DNA of 64,000 bases, taken from assembly GCA_963664845.1 (NCBI GenBank), contig OY761615.1, positions 3,906,001-3,970,000 on the forward strand, in the 5' to 3' direction. The stretch's first letter is position 1. Every line of letters starts with the position of its first letter. Source of the stretch: CAIYTF01 sp963664845. Lineage in GTDB: Bacteria; Bacteroidota; Ignavibacteria; Ignavibacteriales; Ignavibacteriaceae. The notes below the pieces were generated by a model. The model saw only the letters and a list, made by a program, of their open reading frames with translations. It had not been told where the DNA came from and made no database searches. Shown here one piece after another: positions 1 to 9,597 of this stretch. The translations under genes and the position numbers were made by a program.

Positions 1-736
1 GGTCCGAAACGCGGTTTGACGTTACAACCACAGCATAGCTTTTCAGTCCTTCTTTGATAAATCCGGCGCAAGCTTCATAATCGCATATAATGATTTCATC
101 CGCGTAAACATTGTTCAAAACGGTTGGGGCCGTAAGTCGTGGATCGAACACCACCACATAATAACCAAGGGAGTTCATGATCTTGCAAACAGAGAGCCCT
201 ACGTGTCCGCCGCCAAGAACGTATATAGTATCCGGCTGACCATAGAGTTCACGATATTCCCACTTCTGGCCCTTCTGGGAAAATTTTCTCAGTTCGGTCA
301 CTTCCTCGGTCGGTGTGTTATATTCGAACGAATCTTCTGTTAACCTGAGCAGCCCGTCTTCGTGATTTTTCACGGCGGTAATGATCTTTTTGATCACCGG
401 AAGATCCCGGCTGTCCAGACGGTTCATTGAAATGATCTGGGTACCGGAACAAAGCAGTCCGGAACTGTGTTGCACATTTTTTTTGTGCTTTTGCAGTACG
501 AGCTCTGAGCGTCTGCGTTTTTGCTTTGCAAGCTTCTGTGCGACCTTGATCATGTTGAATTCCATGACACCACCGCCAATGGTGCCGCGGATCTCGCCCG
601 CGAGCGTAACACCCATCATAAAGCCCACTTTGCCGGGCGATGATCCCACAGAAGAGACCACATCGCAAAAAACAGCCACGCCATCTTTGCGGATAGCTTT
701 TTGTAAGAACAGCCAGAACTCATTGTCGTTTATCAT
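1..736 (-). CDS. XdhC/CoxI-family accessory protein (3' end outside window)
   Basis: Reading leftwards from an ATG at 734-736, an open frame runs off the window edge. It begins MINDNEFWLFLQKA. It has the N-terminal XdhC/CoxI signature (VSSVGSSPGKVGFMM, then GTIGGGVMEF), a CSG motif near residue 88, and a Rossmann-type stretch IYVLGGGHVGLSVCK followed by VVVFDPR. Family members help insert or sulfurate the molybdenum cofactor of xanthine-dehydrogenase-like hydroxylases. No molybdenum hydroxylase gene lies in the visible part, so the partner is unknown. The C-terminus is missing only because the window ends. Family assignment is fairly sure; substrate is not. Confidence 0.8.
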   Translation of the reverse strand, partial: MINDNEFWLFLQKAIRKDGVAVFCDVVSSVGSSPGKVGFMMGVTLAGEIRGTIGGGVMEFNMIKVAQKLAKQKRRRSELVLQKHKKNVQHSSGLLCSGTQIISMNRLDSRDLPVIKKIITAVKNHEDGLLRLTEDSFEYNTPTEEVTELRKFSQKGQKWEYRELYGQPDTIYVLGGGHVGLSVCKIMNSLGYYVVVFDPRLTAPTVLNNVYADEIIICDYEACAGFIKEGLKSYAVVVTSNRVSD

Positions 737-926
737 AAAAAGTATCTTTGTTGAAGTTTTTGAATAATCTGTCCCCAAGATAAAGATTTTATTCCGGGTG
801 TGGAATGATGAATTAAAATGTCTGCATTGCGGTGGCTTTTAATAAGGCAGCGATTTAGACTCAATTTATCCCCCGGCTTTTCATAAATTAGGGTCTGAAT
901 TTTTCTAACCACAATACCCGGATTTG

Positions 927-2816
927 ATGAAAAGCAACGCAATTACTCCCGTAATACTCACTGCAATGGAACTTGAAGTACATTACGGAGAACAGATAAT
1001 TTTGGACAAGGCTTCGCTTAGTGTGCATGAAGGTGACCGTATTGGTCTGGTTGGCCGCAATGGCGCAGGCAAATCAACATTTTTGAAAGTTATCTCAGGA
1101 CTTCTGCAGCCCGATTCCGGCGAAGTAGCAAAACGGAAGGATCTGGTTATAGGTTTTCTGTCCCAGGATTTCACCCTGGATGAGAGCATGAATGTGCACG
1201 ATAATATTAAAATTGGTGCAACAAGGGTTATTGAATTGCTTGATGAATACGAGAAATTGCCGCATGACTCGAACCGGAGGCATATTCTTGAAGAGAAGAT
1301 TGCCCAGTTGGATGGGTGGGACGTTGAAAGAAAGATCGCGCTTCTGATAGACTCGCTGCACGCACCGGATGCAGGACGCGACATTGCAACCCTGTCCGGC
1401 GGGGAAAAACGCCGTGTTGCCCTTTGCAGGGCCCTGATATCGCGTCCGGACCTGCTCATACTGGATGAACCCACCAACCATTTGGACACTGAATCCATTG
1501 AATGGATTGAAGATTTTCTGGCTGACTATAAAGGCACCTGCATCTTTGTAACCCACGACCGGTATTTTCTTGACCGGATCGCCAACCGGATTGTTGAACT
1601 TGCATCGGGTGAATTTTATTCTCACCAGGGAAATTACACTGATTACCTGATCAACAAAGCTGAGCGCTATGCAGTTAAGGAAGTGGAAGAACGCAAACGG
1701 CAAAACTTTTTGCGGCGGGAACTTGAGTGGGTGGTACGCGGGCCAAGGGCCAGAAGAACAAAGGCAAAAAGCAGGCTTGATGCCTATCATGAAGTTGCAT
1801 CCCAGGAAAACATGGAAGTTGAACTTGATGTGGATATGATAATTCCGCCGGCAGAAATTCTTGGAAAGAAAATTCTCGAACTGCACAAAGTTGGGATCAC
1901 CCTGGGCGGTCGTACCCTGTTCTCCGATCTTGATTTTATTTTCGAGAAAGGACGGAAACTGGGCATCGTGGGAAAAAACGGAACGGGCAAGACAACGTTG
2001 TTGCGGGCCATTCTGGGTGAAATTATGCCCGATCATGGGCTTATTGAGATGGGAGAGAAAACGGATTTTAATTATGTCGATCAGTCACGCCTGCTGTTGA
2101 ATGACGAAGACACGGTGGTTGAGGCCATCGGGCAGGGAAGTCAGCAAATAAAGTTTGGCAAGCAACAGATAACGGTCTGGAATTACCTCAAACGTTTTCT
2201 GTTTACTGATGACCGCATTAACACAAAGGTAGGCAAGCTTTCCGGCGGCGAAAAAAGCCGGCTCACACTTGCCAAGATAATTAAGAACGGCGGAAATTTT
2301 TTGCTGCTCGATGAACCGACCAACGACCTTGACCTGCCAACACTGCGTGTGCTGGAAGAAGCTCTCACGGCATTTGACGGGTGTGTTGTGGTGGTCAGTC
2401 ACGACCGGTATTTCCTGAACCGGGTGTGTAATGGTATTCTGGCATTTGAGGGGAACGGCTCCATGCATTTCAGTGAGGGGAATTATGATTACTATATTGA
2501 GAAGCGGAAGGCACGATTGAAAGCCCCCGCTGTTGCAGCATCAGCGGCAGATAAAAAAGAAGTGACCAGACAGAAAACCAAAGAGAAAAAACTGCCTTGG
2601 AAAGAGGCCAAAGAGCTTGAAACCATTGAAGAAGACATCATGAAAGCTGAAGCGGAGGCAGAAAGAATAGAAGCGCTGTTTGCATCGCCTGACTTTTACG
2701 AAAAGCACTTCGATAATCTTGACGCGCTCACTGCGGACCTTGATAAGGCAAAGAAAACAGTGGTCGCTCTCTATCATCGCTGGGATGAACTGGAGCAAAA
2801 GAAACTGGAGCTTTAG
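927..2816 (+). CDS. uup: ABC-F family ATPase, Uup-like
   Basis: A soluble duplicated ABC ATPase of about 629 residues with no membrane segments, as in ABC-F translation or DNA-associated factors. The first ATPase domain has Walker A GRNGAGKS (about 43-50), signature LSGGEKRR (about 155) and Walker B ILDEPTNHLD (about 180). The second has GKNGTGKT (about 350), LSGGEKSR (about 438) and LLDEPTNDLD (about 462). A basic linker lies between them, and a charged C-terminal coiled coil (about 560-629) is typical of Uup rather than EttA. The ATG at 927 is preferred to the overlapping TTG at 924. Uup proteins act on ribosomes or branched DNA; the role here is inferred from the family. Confidence 0.88.
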   Translation: MKSNAITPVILTAMELEVHYGEQIILDKASLSVHEGDRIGLVGRNGAGKSTFLKVISGLLQPDSGEVAKRKDLVIGFLSQDFTLDESMNVHDNIKIGATRVIELLDEYEKLPHDSNRRHILEEKIAQLDGWDVERKIALLIDSLHAPDAGRDIATLSGGEKRRVALCRALISRPDLLILDEPTNHLDTESIEWIEDFLADYKGTCIFVTHDRYFLDRIANRIVELASGEFYSHQGNYTDYLINKAERYAVKEVEERKRQNFLRRELEWVVRGPRARRTKAKSRLDAYHEVASQENMEVELDVDMIIPPAEILGKKILELHKVGITLGGRTLFSDLDFIFEKGRKLGIVGKNGTGKTTLLRAILGEIMPDHGLIEMGEKTDFNYVDQSRLLLNDEDTVVEAIGQGSQQIKFGKQQITVWNYLKRFLFTDDRINTKVGKLSGGEKSRLTLAKIIKNGGNFLLLDEPTNDLDLPTLRVLEEALTAFDGCVVVVSHDRYFLNRVCNGILAFEGNGSMHFSEGNYDYYIEKRKARLKAPAVAASAADKKEVTRQKTKEKKLPWKEAKELETIEEDIMKAEAEAERIEALFASPDFYEKHFDNLDALTADLDKAKKTVVALYHRWDELEQKKLEL

Positions 2817-2959
2817 AGGGAGGGCACTCATGTGCCTGATACACATAGAAATTTCGGGCTTAGTCACCTTCCTCATACGTCTGAGATCAGGCATCACAGA
2901 GTTTAACTAATAGCTGCTTTGCGAGTATCAAGTATCTATACCATGGAATTTCACCTTGC

Positions 2960-2989
2960 ATTTCAAAATGAAATTTCCCATTTTGGGAA
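2960..2989. promoter_or_regulatory. Two adjacent 15-bp palindromes upstream of higBA (candidate operator)
   Basis: Two inverted repeats sit side by side 20 bases before the toxin start: ATTTCA-AAA-TGAAAT at 2960-2974 and TTCCC-ATTTT-GGGAA at 2975-2989. Type II antitoxins with an HTH domain usually bind palindromes like these to autoregulate the operon. The palindromes are directly visible; the operator role is inference. Confidence 0.5.
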
Positions 2990-3008
2990 CAAATAGCATA
3001 CCTTTTTT

Positions 3009-3320
3009 ATGAGAGTTATTGCGCGAAATACTTTGATCAGGTTCTGGGAATCGCACCCTTTGGCTGAACAACCACTTAAGGCATGGTTTGATGAAGTGAG
3101 GTGCGCCTCATGGAAAACGCCACAAGAAGTAAAAGCTGTGTTTCGGTCAGCTTCTGTTATCAGTAATAAAAGAGTGGTATTTAATATAAAAGGAAATGAC
3201 TACAGATTGATAACCGACATTGAGTATAAGCTTGGACTTGTATTTATTGTCTGGATAGGTTCACATAAAGAGTATGATAAAGTTGATGTAAAGGACGTAA
3301 CCTATGATAAAACCGATTAA
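3009..3320 (+). CDS. higB: HigB-family toxin (mRNA interferase-like)
   Basis: A 103-residue basic protein matching the HigB toxin family of the RelE superfamily: N-terminal MRVIARNTLIRFWE, then a WFDEV helix, WKTPQEVKAVFRSAS, VVFNIKGNDYRLI, and a C-terminal VFIVWIGSHKEYDKVD strand and tail. Family members cut mRNA on the ribosome. Toxin-first order is characteristic of higBA. Its last 17 bases overlap the antitoxin gene, which suggests translational coupling. Nearby palindromes are candidate antitoxin sites. Confidence is high for the family; whether it is active cannot be seen. Confidence 0.9.
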   Translation: MRVIARNTLIRFWESHPLAEQPLKAWFDEVRCASWKTPQEVKAVFRSASVISNKRVVFNIKGNDYRLITDIEYKLGLVFIVWIGSHKEYDKVDVKDVTYDKTD

Positions 3321-3663
3321 AAACAAATCACAATTGAAAAAAGCTGTTTCACGGATCTATGAATTGATGCATAAGAACCTGTCGGTTAACAGTGACGAAT
3401 TTAATGAACTGGAAGTATTATCCATTCTTGTAGACAGTTATGAAGCGCGTTGTTTTCCAATTGACAAACCGGATCCGGTCGAAGCAATTAAATTCCGAAT
3501 GGAGCAAATGCAGATTGATGCAGCTCAATTGGCTAAAATACTCGGCTCAAAAAGCAGGGCCTCAGAAATTTTGAACAGGAAACGCAAATTAAGTCTTGCC
3601 ATGATCCGTTCATTAAGCAAGAACCTGAATATTCCTGCAGAATTACTGATCAGGGCTTATTAG
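3304..3663 (+). CDS. higA: HigA-family antitoxin with Xre-type HTH
   Basis: A 119-residue protein overlapping higB by 17 bases. The N-terminal half is an acidic helical region with SVNSDEFNELEVLSILVDSYE, interrupted here only by quotation length. The C-terminal half, from about residue 58, is a helix-turn-helix: DPVEAIKFRMEQMQI, DAAQLAKILGSKSRASEIL, NRKRKLSLAMIRSLSK. This matches HigA antitoxins, which bind the toxin and repress the operon. The stop is TAG at 3661-3663. A 208-bp non-coding stretch follows before the next gene. Confidence 0.9.
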   Translation: MIKPIKNKSQLKKAVSRIYELMHKNLSVNSDEFNELEVLSILVDSYEARCFPIDKPDPVEAIKFRMEQMQIDAAQLAKILGSKSRASEILNRKRKLSLAMIRSLSKNLNIPAELLIRAY

Positions 3664-3871
3664 AAACAGGTCAAGTCAAAACCCGGTATTTGAACGGCTA
3701 ACCCACTGGAAATAATCATCGGTTAACGGCGAACGTTTATTTTGTCAGGAAGCCAACAACCTTTTCTCCCTGAACAAGTATTGCAATTCCTCATATTTCT
3801 TTTTCTTACGTTTTCCTCATTCGGTTTTATTCCCTTACATTTAAATACTACAATATATCGGAGTTTACAAG

Positions 3872-5347
3872 ATGCATAACGTCACGTTCTTTTTCCGTGC
3901 GTTGGAAGACGGATACAATGAACAGACAGCGGCGTGGGCCTGGACAGGCGCGACTATTGATGCTCTTATCGCGGTGATAGGGCAGAACAGCCATGGAACA
4001 AGCGGAGGAATTGAATCCCTTGCCGTGGAACAGTTTTTTTCATCTTCTGCCATCCGTTCCTATTTGGAGAAAGTACAAACTGACTATTTTGTGCTGTGCC
4101 TCAGCCAATCGGAAATTACCCCCGGTCAATTTGCAATGGAACGTTTGATTCAGGTTTCAGAGGCAACCGGTGCGGGAATGATTTACGCTGATTATCTTGA
4201 AACAAAAAACGGCGTTACCGGACCACATCCGTTAATTGAGTATCAGAAAGGGAGTCTCCGCGACGATTTCAATTTTGGCGGCCTGTTGTTCTTTAAAACT
4301 GCTGCCGCGCGTGAAGCTGTTGCAGCAATGGATCAGGACTATGAACATGCCGGTCTCTATGACCTGAGATTGCGTATATCAGAAAAACACCGGATTTTGC
4401 ACCTGAATGAATATTTATATACTATGTCTGAGCCGGATGTTCGCAAGTCAGGTGAAAAGTTGTTTGATTATGTTGACCCCAAAAACCGGGCAGTGCAGAT
4501 TGAAATGGAATGGGCTGTTACCGCGCATTTGCTTCGCGTTGGAGGCTATTTGCACCCTGAGTTTGACTTTATCGCCGTGAATGAGCAGGAATTCCCTGTG
4601 GAACTATCGGTGATCATTCCGGTGAAAGACCGGAACGCTACCATAGGCAATGCGATAGAATCAGCGCTTAAACAAAAAACAGAATTCCCTTTCAATGTTA
4701 TTGTCATCGATAACCACTCAACCGATGGCACTTCCGAAAAAGTGGCTGCGTACGCAAAGAGTGATAATAGGGTGATACACATAATTCCCGACAGAACTGA
4801 TTTGGGAATTGGCGGATGTTGGAATGTTGGCGTTCACAGTCCGTTGGCGGGAAAATTTGTTGTTCAATTGGACAGCGATGATCTCTATAACGGTCCGGAT
4901 ACATTGAAGAAAATTGCAACTGTTTTCTACATAGAGAACTGTGCCATGGTCATCGGCTCCTATCAAATGACCAATTTTGCATTGGAAGAAATACCACCGG
5001 GTTTGATTGATCACAAAGAATGGACACCCGAGAATGGCCGGAACAATGCATTACGTATAAACGGGCTTGGTGCTCCACGCGCGTTCTATACGCCGGTGTT
5101 GCGCAAAATAAATTTCCCCAACACCAGCTATGGCGAAGATTACGCGGTGGCATTGGCCGTAAGCAGGATCTATCAGATTGGCAGGATATACGAGCCTCTT
5201 TATTTGTGCCGGCGCTGGGAAGGAAATTCCGATGCATCGCTCGGCACTCAAAAACTCAACGAATATAATTTTTATAAGGATAAGATCCGCACACTGGAAC
5301 TTGAAGCAAGAATACGGTTGAACGCGGAGAACAACAAACAGCCATGA
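3872..5347 (+). CDS. Glycosyltransferase family 2 protein with two GT-A-like halves
   Basis: A 491-residue cytoplasmic protein. From about residue 244 it has a canonical GT2 domain: ELSVIIPVKDRNATI, then VIVIDNHSTDGTSE and the metal and nucleotide-sugar motif QLDSDDLYN near residue 334. The first 240 residues contain a weaker GT-A-like pattern (YFVLCLSQSEITPGQ, then GAGMIYADYLET) without an obvious DxD motif, so this half may be degenerate or recognise substrate. The C-terminal RRWEGNSD resembles the acceptor region of GT2 enzymes. Its TGA overlaps the next gene's ATG in an ATGA junction. The sugar and acceptor cannot be told. Confidence 0.8.
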   Translation: MHNVTFFFRALEDGYNEQTAAWAWTGATIDALIAVIGQNSHGTSGGIESLAVEQFFSSSAIRSYLEKVQTDYFVLCLSQSEITPGQFAMERLIQVSEATGAGMIYADYLETKNGVTGPHPLIEYQKGSLRDDFNFGGLLFFKTAAAREAVAAMDQDYEHAGLYDLRLRISEKHRILHLNEYLYTMSEPDVRKSGEKLFDYVDPKNRAVQIEMEWAVTAHLLRVGGYLHPEFDFIAVNEQEFPVELSVIIPVKDRNATIGNAIESALKQKTEFPFNVIVIDNHSTDGTSEKVAAYAKSDNRVIHIIPDRTDLGIGGCWNVGVHSPLAGKFVVQLDSDDLYNGPDTLKKIATVFYIENCAMVIGSYQMTNFALEEIPPGLIDHKEWTPENGRNNALRINGLGAPRAFYTPVLRKINFPNTSYGEDYAVALAVSRIYQIGRIYEPLYLCRRWEGNSDASLGTQKLNEYNFYKDKIRTLELEARIRLNAENNKQP

Positions 5348-8300
5348 TCCTTTCGAAGTCAGGCATACAATCGGTCAAGTTGACTGAACTGGTTGAAGAA
5401 TACCGCAGCAAAAGCGAGCTGGAGAAATTGGTGTTTATCGTACCGACGAACCGAAGTGTCCGTGAACTGCGGATGAAATTTATCTCAACCAGCGCAACAC
5501 GCAGTATTCACCGGCTAAATATTGAAACGCTGCAGTCTGTTGCTGTCCGCCTGCTTGGGCAGGCCGGCATTTCTTTGAAAATGATTGACGATGCCGCCGC
5601 GTATGTTTTTCTTCGGCAGGCGGTGGGTGAAAGCAAGGCAGAGTATTTTAAACCGTATAAGGGCGAAATGCCGGAAGGTGTGCAAAAGCGTTTGCTTGCA
5701 GTGTTTGCCATTTGGAAGCGGGAGAACATCACGGCAGCCGATCTGCTTTCGGAAGCTGAACACCTGCAGACAGAGTATGAAAAAAACAAGCTGCAGGATA
5801 TTGTCCGCATTTTTGAAATTTATCAGAACAAGCTGAAGAACACGGGCTATGCCGATACCGGCGATATTTTCAGGTTGATCTGTTCCAAATTTGAATCGCT
5901 CCCGGACCTTTTCAAGGGGGCCTATCCGGGCGCAGAGTATACCATTGTTCAGGGGTTTTCCGAGTTCGCTGCACTCGAAGTTGAATTTGTAAGTCTGCTC
6001 GCCAATCTTCCACAGGCACAATTGTTTCTTGATTTTAATTATCACATTGGTAACCGCGAAGTGTTTGGCTGCCTGGATGAGGTGTATCAGAAATTTCAGA
6101 CGCGTGGATTCAGTGAAGTGGAAGATGCCGAGCCTGTAAGGACTTCAGCATTCACGGCAGCATTGAAAAGTAAATTATTTTTTACCCGGCAGGTGGCGCC
6201 TGACCGCCGGTTTCAGGAGCACATCCAATCCTTTACGGGGCGAACACTTCCGGAAGAGGTGCAGCTTATTGCGCGGGAAGTGAAGCGGCTGTGCACTGAA
6301 GAACAGGTGCAGCCCTCAAAAATTTGTGTTCTCTTTAATCTCATCGATCAATATGCGCCGGTTGTCCGTGATACATTTCACGCATATGGTTTGCCGCTGA
6401 ATCTTACCGACCGTCCGTATCTCCGCTCTCTGTTGCCTGTTATTGATATACTCAGTTACTTTGAAATCCTGATCGGTGATTTTTATTTCAAGACGGTGTT
6501 TAAGACCTTCTCCGCGGGGTTGATCCCGCTGGAGAAATGCTCGGTGTATGATTTTCAGTGGGTGGCAGAAGAGTTCAACGTGGTGGGCGGCAGAAAATAT
6601 TGGCTGCAGACCCTGAAGCAGGCAAAGGTCAAAGAGCATAACGGTGATCTTGAAAAATATGATGTTGACCGCGTGGAGCGTGTTACCAAGGCTGTTGAAT
6701 ATATAGCCAAAACACTTGATCCGTTCCGGGGTGAATTCTCCCCCGCGGAATTCAGGAAACAGACAAAGAAGCTGATCTCCGGTTTTAATTTCATATCGGT
6801 TATGCGGAGTTTCTCTACCATCGAAGCCGGAAAAGTGCTTGGCGCGGTTTCCGGATTCCTGGAAACGCTTGATGAAGTGACCGCGTTGCTTGAGCTTGAA
6901 TATGGAAAAGATATCAGGAAGCGTTTGTCGTTCTACCTGAAGAATTTGCAGCAGGCATTGAGTTTTACGCGTTTCACCGGGCGGGAACCGCAACGATACG
7001 GTATCACCGTCACAACGCCTAATGAAGCACGTGGATTGAAGTTCGATTATGTTTTCATTGGCGGTCTGTTTGATGGAAATTTTCCGTCACGCTTTTCCTC
7101 CGATCTTTTCACGCCGGAGAAGTTGGCAAAATCTGAACAGCGTCATCTTTATGACCAGCAATATGCGTTCTATCAATCTCTTGAAACATGGAATAAAAGG
7201 GTATATCTGTCCTACCCGCTGAAAGGTGACCAGCAGGAGCTGATGCCTTCGCGTTTTCTCGCTGCATTCAAGAAAGCATTCGCCGTCACAGAGGTTGAGC
7301 CAACCGGTTTTACTACAGACTTTTACAGTCGTGGCGAACTGTTGAAGGCAATTGGAAAAGGCGCATTCTCGGCGGTTGATAAGGAAAACTACAGCCACGT
7401 ATTAGGAGAACTACCCGCAACCATCGAGAGACAAATTGAAGTCAATGAAGGACGCAGGTCCAATCAGGAAGCATTCGCTGCCTATAACGGAGTTCTGCAA
7501 AACGAAATTCTTTCAGAAGATGCTTTGACCAAACTGGCTAAAGAAAAAGACAAATACTATTCAATTTCACAGTTCGAGAGCTACGCCGGGTGCCCCTATA
7601 AATATTATGCTGAGCGTGTTCTCCGCCTGCAGGAAATTGAAGAACCCGAAGAAGAAGCGGACTCAAGGACGATTGGCTCAATACTTCACGATATTCTTGA
7701 CCGTTTTCTTTCCGATTGCGTGGCCAACGATATCAAACTGTCTGAGTGTGATGACGCTGTTTTCTCTGCCGCAGGTAAAAAGCTTTTCTCCATAGCAAGG
7801 GAAGTTGTTGAAAGCGAAAATGCTCATGTTACGTTATCTTTCTGGGACAGGGAACGTATTCTGGGCATTAACGGAAATGAAGAGCAGTCCATATTGTTTA
7901 ATTTCCTTTCCTATGAGCGCCAGCCGGCATTGTTCACTCCGGCGTTATTCGAAACGTCATTTGGAAAATTCGCCGATAAAGAAGAGAATCCGCCCATCCT
8001 GATTGATGAATTAAAATTACGCGGAAAGATTGACCGCATCGACGTGAATGAAGAGAAGAAAATTTTTACTGTAATTGACTATAAAACCGGTTCCGCACCC
8101 AAGAGGCTGTTGGTAGAAGACGGCATATCATTGCAGTTGCCGATATATCTGGAAGCGGCCAAACAGGTGCTGGAGGCGAAGCATGGTGGTGAGTTCAATC
8201 CATCGATGCCTGAGATTTACCAGTTGAAAACCAAAGTGAAAGATCTGGGCAGGATTTATCTTGGTGAATCAAAAGCGCATGGTTCGTTGTCTGCTGCAAA

Positions 8301-8502
8301 TACGTCCGATGAGGATGTGGCGGAGATGACAAAAAGCGCAGAGGCAATGATGAAAAACGCCAAAGAAAAAATTTTGCAGTTCAATGCCCAAATGCAAAAT
8401 GGTGTTTTTCCGGTGCAGCCATATAAAAAAGCGGGTTACAATCCCTGCCGGTTCTGCACTTTTGCGGCTGTGTGCCGCATCAGTGAACTTGATGCCGGTT
8501 AG
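5344..8502 (+). CDS. AddB-like PD-(D/E)XK nuclease with Fe-S cysteines
   Basis: A 1052-residue protein of the AddB/RecB-nuclease type. The N-terminus (LVFIVPTNRSVREL) resembles AddB helicase-like domains but lacks a Walker A motif, so the ATPase is probably inactive. A UvrD-like motif, EARGLKFDYVFIGGLF, lies near 560. The C-terminal nuclease starts at about 740. Its Cys in AGCPYKYY (about 748), together with three in NPCRFCTFAAVC (about 1034-1043), forms the four-Cys Fe-S pattern of AddB. Active-site residues appear in KIDRID and VIDYKTGSA (about 893-917). AddB normally pairs with AddA, which is absent here. Translation is coupled to the glycosyltransferase through ATGA. Confidence 0.82.
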   Translation: MILSKSGIQSVKLTELVEEYRSKSELEKLVFIVPTNRSVRELRMKFISTSATRSIHRLNIETLQSVAVRLLGQAGISLKMIDDAAAYVFLRQAVGESKAEYFKPYKGEMPEGVQKRLLAVFAIWKRENITAADLLSEAEHLQTEYEKNKLQDIVRIFEIYQNKLKNTGYADTGDIFRLICSKFESLPDLFKGAYPGAEYTIVQGFSEFAALEVEFVSLLANLPQAQLFLDFNYHIGNREVFGCLDEVYQKFQTRGFSEVEDAEPVRTSAFTAALKSKLFFTRQVAPDRRFQEHIQSFTGRTLPEEVQLIAREVKRLCTEEQVQPSKICVLFNLIDQYAPVVRDTFHAYGLPLNLTDRPYLRSLLPVIDILSYFEILIGDFYFKTVFKTFSAGLIPLEKCSVYDFQWVAEEFNVVGGRKYWLQTLKQAKVKEHNGDLEKYDVDRVERVTKAVEYIAKTLDPFRGEFSPAEFRKQTKKLISGFNFISVMRSFSTIEAGKVLGAVSGFLETLDEVTALLELEYGKDIRKRLSFYLKNLQQALSFTRFTGREPQRYGITVTTPNEARGLKFDYVFIGGLFDGNFPSRFSSDLFTPEKLAKSEQRHLYDQQYAFYQSLETWNKRVYLSYPLKGDQQELMPSRFLAAFKKAFAVTEVEPTGFTTDFYSRGELLKAIGKGAFSAVDKENYSHVLGELPATIERQIEVNEGRRSNQEAFAAYNGVLQNEILSEDALTKLAKEKDKYYSISQFESYAGCPYKYYAERVLRLQEIEEPEEEADSRTIGSILHDILDRFLSDCVANDIKLSECDDAVFSAAGKKLFSIAREVVESENAHVTLSFWDRERILGINGNEEQSILFNFLSYERQPALFTPALFETSFGKFADKEENPPILIDELKLRGKIDRIDVNEEKKIFTVIDYKTGSAPKRLLVEDGISLQLPIYLEAAKQVLEAKHGGEFNPSMPEIYQLKTKVKDLGRIYLGESKAHGSLSAANTSDEDVAEMTKSAEAMMKNAKEKILQFNAQMQNGVFPVQPYKKAGYNPCRFCTFAAVCRISELDAG

Positions 8503-8508
8503 TTGCCC

Positions 8509-9204
8509 CTATTCCTCTTCCTGAATACTGTTGATGATGCCGTCCTTTATTTCGAAAATGCGGTCGGCTAGTTTCACGAGTCCCGCGTTGTGCGAAACAA
8601 TTACAAACGTTTTTTTCAGGTTATCCCGCAACGATTGAAACAGCGTGTTGATGATCTCGCTGTTGGCGGAATCGAGATTACCGGTGGGTTCATCGGCAAA
8701 AATGATATCCGGGTTATTGGCAAGTGCGCGGGCAATTGCCACGCGCTGCTGCTCGCCGCCGGAAAGCTCTGCCGGTTTATGGTCACCCCTGTTTAGTAAT
8801 CCGGTAAGTTCAAGCAATTCATCCGCCCTGTGAAGGGCGCTTTTTTTGCTTTTTCCGTTAAGCATGAGCGGGATGGCGATGTTTTCACCCGCCGAGAATT
8901 CGGGCAGCAGGTGATGGAACTGGAACACGAACCCGATTTTATTCGAACGGAATTTTGATATCTCTTTTTCGTTCAGTTTATGAACTTCCACACCATCTAT
9001 GAGCACCGTGCCGGACGTTGGTTTATCCAATGCACCCAGAATGTGTAAAAGCGTGCTTTTCCCCGCACCGGACGCGCCGATAATAACGGAAATTTCGTTT
9101 TGATAAATATCAAGGGAGGCGCCTTTGACCGCTTCGAAGGTCTTTTTCTCCATGATATAGGATTTGGTAATGTCGCGAGCCTGAATAATAATTTTGTTGT
9201 TCAT
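8509..9204 (-). CDS. lolD: ABC transporter ATP-binding protein, LolD/MacB type
   Basis: A 231-residue ATPase starting at the ATG at 9202-9204 (MNNKIIIQARDITKSY). The open frame continues upstream to 9312, but that extension is low-complexity and runs into a dispersed repeat. Walker A is GASGAGKS (43-50), the Q-loop region is FVFQFHHLLPEF, the signature is LSGGEQQR (about 142) and Walker B is IIFADEPTGNLD (about 160). The AVKGASLDI start and FQFHHLLPEFSA are typical of LolD, which powers release of lipoproteins from the inner membrane. No LolC/E permease is adjacent, so MacB- or FtsE-like alternatives stay open. It converges on the nuclease gene with a 6-bp gap. Confidence 0.82.
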   Translation of the reverse strand: MNNKIIIQARDITKSYIMEKKTFEAVKGASLDIYQNEISVIIGASGAGKSTLLHILGALDKPTSGTVLIDGVEVHKLNEKEISKFRSNKIGFVFQFHHLLPEFSAGENIAIPLMLNGKSKKSALHRADELLELTGLLNRGDHKPAELSGGEQQRVAIARALANNPDIIFADEPTGNLDSANSEIINTLFQSLRDNLKKTFVIVSHNAGLVKLADRIFEIKDGIINSIQEEE

Positions 9205-9268
9205 GCCAAGTAAATTGTAATTGATATTGTTAATATAGGGAAGCTTGGGGAGAGGAGGAAATGGGGAA

Positions 9269-9346
9269 ATGGTGTCAACTTGACTAGTACCGTTCACGAA
9301 AGTCATTCCCACGAAGGTGGGAATCCACCTAATTCAAGCTGTATCG
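9269..9346. repeat. Dispersed repeat A, copy 1 (hairpin ATTCCCAC-GAAG-GTGGGAAT)
   Basis: Begins ATGGTGTCAACTTGAC and contains a perfect 8-bp hairpin with loop GAAG at 9305-9324. The same flank and hairpin recur at 22047-22122, and a diverged copy lies at 38615-38690. No open frame spans it. This looks like a REP/MITE-type intergenic repeat. Confidence 0.75.
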
Positions 9347-9508
9347 GAAACAATTTTACGATCAGCATTTTGCGGTGTACACAAAGTTGACATCATTGGG
9401 AGATGCGGAGAGGGATGTCTTGTGTGGAAAAAATATGGATGCGTTTCTATCTGGAACCACGCAGATTTGGTTTTTCAGACTATTTGCTTCCAACAGTAAA
9501 CGACACTT

Positions 9509-9597
9509 TTAAAATTTGCTGCAATAATTCCGCCCTTTCAGGGCTTTGGGCTGGCATCGTTAAAATGTTGCTACAATAATTCCGCCCCCACGGGGCT
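9509..9597. repeat. Two tandem copies of a TTAAAAT..GCAATAATTCCGCCC element
   Basis: Copy 1 spans 9509-9545 and copy 2 spans 9560-9597, a period of about 51 bp. Both share TTAAAAT, then TTGCTRCAATAATTCCGCCC, and end in a short C-rich/G-rich hairpin (GCCC-TTTCA-GGGC in copy 1, GCCCC-AC-GGGGC in copy 2). The loop differs while the stem is conserved by pairing. Confidence 0.7.

Noticed and set aside
1..735. Plus-strand frame 381-767
   Set aside because: The minus strand carries a clear XdhC-family reading with a Rossmann motif; the plus frame is its shadow.
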